This document shows positions 58,990 through 64,000 of a stretch of 64,000 bases of DNA, piece by piece. The position numbers and the translations under genes were made by a program. Location of the stretch: NCBI GenBank assembly GCA_016858145.1, contig JAEHOE010000010.1, positions 248,001 to 312,000 on the forward strand, written 5' to 3'. Numbering within the stretch: position 1 is the stretch's first letter; each line of letters opens with the position of its first letter. The notes beneath the pieces were generated by a model. That model did no database searches. It was not told where the DNA came from and saw nothing but the letters and a program-made list of their open reading frames with translations. The stretch comes from Edaphochlamys debaryana (Eukaryota; Chlorophyta; Chlorophyceae; Chlamydomonadales).

Positions 58990-59888
58990 ACCGTATGGCA
59001 GTGTCCCGGCCAGGCGTTGAAAGGTCACGTTTGTCATGGTCAGAAACGGGCAGGCCAGGCACTGCGGAGGGAGGGTACGCATGGTGGGTGTCGCGACGGA
59101 TGCAGCCCCACGACCCATCGACGAAGCCACTGCCATGCGTGACCCACATCGGCTCTGCGCACGCTGTTCAAACTCCCGCTGCCCCGCGCCCCTCCGCGCT
59201 CCTCGGCATTGGCCCGTCGCTGAGTACCACTGCACAACTTCGCCCGCTTGCACCAAACTCCGCCACCCGTACTCACGCTGACCAGCGGCATGTCGGGGCT
59301 GAGCAGCATGTCAGACACAGAGGAGTCCAGCAGCCGCAGGTGGGCCGCTCCGCTGAAGGCGACGCTCCAGTCCTCCTCGCCCGAGCCGGTGGCCTCCGCC
59401 AGCTCCAGGCTGACGCCTCTCGAAACCCGGGTGAGGTTCCGGAGGCGGGGGCCGTAAGAAGCGCCCAGCACGACAGTCACTTTGATGGGTTCGTTTGCAT
59501 AGCGCGGCAGTCCGGAACGAAGGCAGTTGAGTTGGAGGTCGGGTAGCGGTGCGCTGAGCCCGCCTGGCTTGCCATGGAGGAGCAGCCAGCAGGTGTGGGA
59601 CCAGGGAGGGTGGCTGACGATGTAGGGCTCGGCTGATTGCTGGACGTAGACCCCGTTCCACTGCAGGCGTCTGCGCTCTGGCAGCGTGATGTCAGCGATG
59701 TCTGCAGCCCGGTCTGCCGGTTGCCACCCCTCCGCGCTGCCTCCGCCAGCGCCTGTCGTGCCTCCCCCAGGAGCCCCGCTTGTGGCGTCCGTCCGCGGTC
59801 GCTCGGCAGCAAGGCCCACCGACAGCCCAGCAGCCCCGTAAAGAAGCCAGACGAGTAGTGCCCATGAGAGCCATCGTCGGCATGCCAT
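58990..59888 (-). CDS. Secreted protein, apparently cut short at its 3' side
   Basis: Exon 59277-59888 (204 codons) joins in phase to an exon starting at 59061. ATG 59888 begins a clear signal peptide (MACRRWLSWALLVWLLYGAA, then GLSVGLAAE). The mature part has LQWNGVYVQQSAEPYIVSHP, a Cys pair, LRLLDSSVSDML and, after the intron, LACPFLTMTNVTFQRLAG. Such 'L-x-(D/N)-x-(S/T)...NVTF' spacing resembles right-handed beta-helix (pectin-lyase-like) surface proteins of algae, but the assignment is tentative. From about 58990 the sequence turns into Arg/Pro low complexity and then into ankyrin-like sequence in another frame, and no further beta-helix exons follow. The natural 3' end therefore seems lost, or lies in a donor at about 58990 whose next exon I cannot find. 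Confidence 0.5.
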
Positions 59889-61252
59889 TCCTGGGCTGCA
59901 GGTTTGCCACCACCTGGGGGAGGCGGGACAAGCGCGGACGGTGGGAGGACTGGGAGCGGGGCAAGCGCAGGTCGAATGTCGACCCGCCACGTTGCGCTCC
60001 TACAGGACCTAGACTGTGACAACCAGAACAACCCTCTGCAACTTCCTACCTCATCGGCACGAGTTCAAGCTCGCCGCATGCGCATCCGTTGACAGTGCCC
60101 CCGCCCGGCCACCGGTCAACCAGTCCTTGCCCTGGTACAACATCATAAGCTAGTTTGTGGCCACACGGCTAGTCCGTGTGCGGACGCCCGCTGAACTAAA
60201 GAAGGTTTGACATGCTGCAGCCGGGTGAGGCGCGGTGTGCCTCGTGAGTGGTTTCTTGCGTATCTCTTTGATTTCAGGCACTGGGGCACAACAAAGGACC
60301 CTGAAGCCCGCGTAACTGTACTTGCGTCGAACGGACTTTGTGAGTCTGCCTCCTGCTTGTGCGAGCGCAGTGATTATGGACAAGGCTAAGCTTGTAGCTC
60401 ACAAACATCAAAGCGCTCAAGTGTGAGCAACTATCCGCCGTGCACGATCTGCCGCCCGCCGCCCTGTTACCTGGGTCTGCCGGACGTCCTTGCCCGCCGA
60501 CAACTCATCCCCCAAGGCAACCCCTTCCCCAGGGCCTACTAGCAGCTGTTCTGTGCTCATCACCAGACGTTGGTCCAGCCAGGCTCGTGAGAGCCCCGAA
60601 AGCGCAGGAGACTAGGAGAGTTGTGGGAGTGCGGGAGTCCCCCAGGCCCCTCGCGCACTTGCTTGCACTGCACGACACTGCACCCCTGTATGTAGTCCTT
60701 ACGTTGGCAGCTCACAAGCCTCATCATGCACTCCATGCCGCTCATGCACCTTCAGGTAGCACCAGCAACAAGGCATAGGAGCGAGCTCCAAACAGCATGC
60801 ACGCAATGTGACTCCCCACATGCTCGCACCGAGGGCAGCTGCGTACCACCCGCCATGCAAACCTCGGCACACGTGAAGAGGCCTGCTCAGACCATCGTGT
60901 TGCCTTGAGGCCTCCCACGTTATCACCGCACTCACACGGTCGCGTTATCGGATAAGATAAGGACCCAGCACGTGTGCCCTCCATCGCTCTTCTCGCTCGG
61001 CTGCTAGCATGTCAGCCCGTCAGCGCTTAGCCACGTCTGGCAGCCCATAAAGAGGCTCAACCCCAATACGACATGGACGCTCCAGGCCCCGTCCAGCTCT
61101 CAGATCTCAGATGCAGGCACCCATAAGCATCCCTGCGCCTTCTAAGGCATGTACAGGCCTGCCCTCTCAGGGGCGGCTCATCCTCGGCGAACACACTCGC
61201 ACGCGGGGTCACGCGCGCGCCTCCGAAGCCGTGTTGACGCGGATCACCATTA
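59889..61252. other. Intergenic region
   Basis: About 1.36 kb between two minus-strand genes. Open frames here are short and lack coding character. No tRNA, repeat array or strong motif. A GATAAGATAAGG element is at about 60951-60962, a GATA-type box in direct repeat, position relative to any promoter unclear. Confidence 0.45.
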
Positions 61253-63965
61253 TCATCCGGTCAGGGCCCAGGGGCACAGGTAGTTGACGTCGCGCTGCTT
61301 CAAAGCCTCCGCCAGGGACCACACGCGCACCGTAGAGTCGGTCCCTGCGGTCACCACGAACCGGCTGCGCCCTCCGTCGCCAGCCTCGCCCCACACGCCC
61401 TCCTCTGGCGCCCCCGCCTCCACCGGAACGGCGGGCACAGGGGTGGCGGTGGCGGCGGGGCCGGGCCGTGACACGAAGGCCACCGAGCGCAGGGCGCCCT
61501 TGTGCCCTCGCATCTGAGCGATGCAGCGCGGCGAGCGAAGGTCTGCCAGGTTCCACACAGCTGCGGGGACAGGGAACAGGGGACGGCGACCGGGCGTTGC
61601 GTTGGTTGGGGAGTGCAGGCACCCGGTTGGGGAGTGCACTGCGCTGCGGCGCGATGCAGTCCAACAAGCTGTTGACAGTGCCCCGTTGCTCGCCGGCCCT
61701 GCCGCAGTCCACGGCCCTCACCCGCCAGTCCGTCGTACGAGCACGATGCCAGCAGGTTGGGGGCGGTGGGGTCGAAGGCCACGGACCACACGTCCTGGTC
61801 GTGAGCGCGGAAGTTGGCGGCCTGAGGGGCAGGATGGGGTTCCGGGGAGGGTGGCATGGTTGGTAACAATTGTGTGCTCTCTGGACACATTCTGCGTAGT
61901 GCAAGGCCATCCCGACGAGCTATGCGTACGCGGCCCCCTGCATTGATTAGCCCCAGCCCACCTCCTGGCCCGTGGTGATGTCCCACACGCGCACGTGCCC
62001 TCCGCGATAGCCGCTGCACCGAGAGGGCCAGGGGAAGAAGCGTCAGCACAAACCATAACCACTTCCCCAGCCTCAGAGCCCATGCGCCCCCACAGCGCCT
62101 TGCATATACTCTACAGACTTCCCGCTAGCGCCGCCGACGCACCTGTACCCTGCCGCCAACCGCTTGCCGTCCGGCGCCCACGCGACGCCGTAAACGTGCC
62201 CGTTCGTATTGCCGTCCACGGGCACGTACACGGCGTACAGCAGGGACTCAGGCCGCTGCTTGCCCGGCTGTACACCGTCCCAGATCGATAGCTGCATGCC
62301 GCCGTGGCCCCCCGCAAAGAGGTAGTCCGTGGGGCTGCAAGCCAGGGCCCACACGGACCGGAACTGGGGCTTGGTCTCGATCACGAGCGGCTGCATCCAG
62401 GGGTGCGCGGCCGCGCCGTCGGGCGTGGAGATGCGGGGCGTGGAGGGCGCGGCGGCGTCGGCCCCCCAGTGCGTCGTCTGCCAGGCGGCCGCGTCCCACA
62501 CCGCAATGGACCCGTCGCCGCCGCCCGACACCAGTCGGCTTCCCCAGGCGTCGAACGCGACTGCGGGACGACAGGGCGACGAGGGGTTAGCGGGGCAGCC
62601 GCGCGGGAGTACAGGTAAGCACGCTTAACGGCACAGCATGGAGGGCGTCCACAGCCGGAGGATGGAAGGCTGGGGGTGGAGTGCGAGCTGCATAACGACA
62701 GCGCAGTAGGGTGCAAAGCGGAGCAGCCTGCTTCCCTGCCCTCAGGGGTTCCCCGGCTCCAACCTGCTGTGACGAAGGCCTTGTGGCCGGCAGTGAGCAC
62801 CAGCTCGGGGTGGGAGGGCCGGTCCAGGCGGTACACCATGATCTGCGGTACAAGAGGGTCGGAGGGGATAAGAGCACGGGTGGAGGGTCGCTGCGGCTGG
62901 GGAGGAGGACTGGTGCCGTTCCCATGGGCACTCCGGTGATGCCGGTCCGTGCGAAATGCGGTGAGGTTAAACTCACGTGACACCACGCCCAGGGCGAGAA
63001 CCCGACGCATCGGACACCCAGGCGGACCCGACGCCGGCGGCAACACGCGCCCGTGGCACTCCGGGATGGGCCACCACACGCGGCACACAGAGCACGTACG
63101 GCAGCACTCACCGTACAGTCGTACGAGCCGCTGGCCAGTGTCACCTCGTCTGGGGCCAGAGCAACGGTGGCTACAATGCCCTTGCGGCCGCTCACGGACA
63201 TCATAAGACCAACGTTGTCGCCCTCTGCACCGTGGGGCAAAGAAACACATGCACGCTTGTCAGTTGCTTGGTTGAAGACGCGAAGTGACTGCGGAATGGG
63301 ACGCGGAATAGTGGCGGCGTAGACTGAAGTTGAGCCAAGTGGTGCGCAACCTCCCCGGTTTTGCGCTGGATGGGAGCTGGCACACCTGGGGCTGGCGGTG
63401 GGGCGGCGGGGTCGGCCGGCGCCTCTGGGGCCTGCTGCGGCTGCGGCGGGGGCAGCGGCAGCGCCCATATGCCCACGGTCTTGTCCTGCAGGGCGGAGCG
63501 GGGGCGAGGTGGTGGGGGAGGCTCGTTTACCACAGGGTGCCACTCTTCTTGCCTCAAACAGGCCAATTGCAAAACGCCGGGGGCCAAGCCGCTGCAACCA
63601 AGCAACATCCCTCCTAAGCGGGTCATGCAGTTTGGTGGCCCTACCTTGCTGGCTGTGGCCACGAAGCCGTTGATTGGCGCCACCGACATCTGCATCACCT
63701 GCCGTAACGACAAGCAAGCATATAAGCAAGCATATAACGACAAGCAAGCATAGGTGCGGGTGGCATCACAACGCATGCGGGAAGATGAACAAGGGGCGAG
63801 CTGACGGGGCATACCGGGGACAGAACGCGCAGGCAGGAGCCCATCCCGGTCCCGTGCCTTTTAGTGCGAGACCACGCAAGCCGACCCCAGCGCCGTGCTC
63901 ACCTCCAGCCCGTGCTGCTGTGCAGGCGTTGTAGTGGCGGCGCCGCGAGCGTCCCACAGCCGTAC
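61253..63965 (-). CDS. WD40-repeat protein, N-terminal part beyond the window
   Basis: Nine exons are visible, all in phase: 63903-63965, 63645-63698, 63351-63485, 63112-63222, 62764-62842, 62143-62560, 61962-62013, 61722-61821, 61253-61560. WD40 blades are evident: VRLWDARGA; APINGFVATASKDKTVGIWA; LAPDEVTLASGSYDCTIMVY; VAFDAWGSRLVSGGGDGSIA with VWD; DYLFAGGHGGMQLSIWDG; VYGVAWAPDGKRLAAGY then HVRVWDITTGQE; VWSVAFDPTAPNLLASCSYD; FVVTAGTDSTVRVWS. The last exon ends CPWALTG with a TGA stop. The set of blades suggests one or two beta-propellers. No sequence outside the blades lets me name the family, so partner and pathway are unknown. The gene continues to the right: position 63965 is only an exon border. 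Confidence 0.85.
63710..63754. repeat. CAAGCAAGCATATAA direct repeats in a WD40-gene intron
   Basis: Three copies of AAGCAAGCATA with spacing of about 14-18 bases, in the intron between 63698 and 63903. Confidence 0.85.
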
Positions 63966-64000
63966 CTGCGCAGGAAGATGAAGGGACCCCGGGGGTACTG

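Noticed and set aside
1..64000. tRNA, rRNA or snRNA genes
   Set aside because: I saw no tRNA-like cloverleaf with TTC-G-A-TC and acceptor pairing, and no rRNA core sequence. Absence by eye is not proof; tRNAscan would decide.
1..64000. Bacterial-type operon or prophage content
   Set aside because: All recognised genes are intron-rich and eukaryotic, with organelle, nuclear or membrane families.

Overview
Nuclear DNA of a green alga. Every recognisable protein is split by spliceosomal introns with GT(G)-start / (T/C)GCAG-end junctions. GC content is high, coding regions carry Ala/Gly/Pro-rich low-complexity stretches, and TGTAA, the usual chlorophycean polyadenylation signal, follows several stop codons. 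Families and architecture (chloroplast-type S4 protein, PLATZ factor, Ala-rich inserts, F-box/ankyrin paralogues) fit Chlorophyceae, most likely the Chlamydomonas/Volvox order; the species cannot be named from sequence alone. I assembled exons by hand, using homology and reading-frame phase at each junction. For most genes every junction closes in phase.

Layout, left to right. 368-3580 (+): receptor-like protein with a lectin-like ectodomain, one membrane span, a kinase fold that has lost its catalytic Asp, and a C-terminal U-box (5' end unresolved). 3964-5669 (+): orphan single-pass membrane protein with a disordered tail. 6864-11456 (-): Integrator subunit 9, 12 exons. 12087-15034 (-): secretory nucleotide-sugar transferase (PF03407 type). 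15035-18071: gene-poor, with local repeats. 18072-21873 (-): SLC37/glycerol-3-phosphate transporter, 13 exons. 22525-25008 (+): organellar S4-domain RNA-binding protein of the YlmH / 'photosystem II S4' family. 25749-27768 (-): F-box/ankyrin-type protein. 28160-34067 (-): a 1216-residue LRR receptor-like protein with two complete plant-type LRR ectodomain modules in tandem, a membrane span and no kinase. 34728-39693 (-): UTP7/WDR46 ribosome-biogenesis WD40 protein. 40111-41427 (+): prefoldin subunit 6. 41930-50908 (+): FAM184-family coiled-coil protein, 25 exons. 52176-55900 (+): PLATZ transcription factor with a long Ala/Gly tail. 57205-58960 (-): broken paralogue of the F-box/ankyrin gene. 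59000-59888 (-): secreted protein that seems cut short against it. 61253-63965 (-): WD40 protein continuing past the right edge.

The genes do not form one pathway. Two items stand out together: a pseudokinase/U-box receptor-like protein and a double-ectodomain LRR membrane protein lacking a kinase, both plant-type surface-receptor architectures in a unicellular-type algal genome. The rest is mainly housekeeping (snRNA processing, ribosome assembly, chaperone, transport) plus a probable ciliary/centrosomal coiled-coil protein. At least five introns appear to start with GC rather than GT. I found no tRNA, rRNA, CRISPR array or clear transposon.
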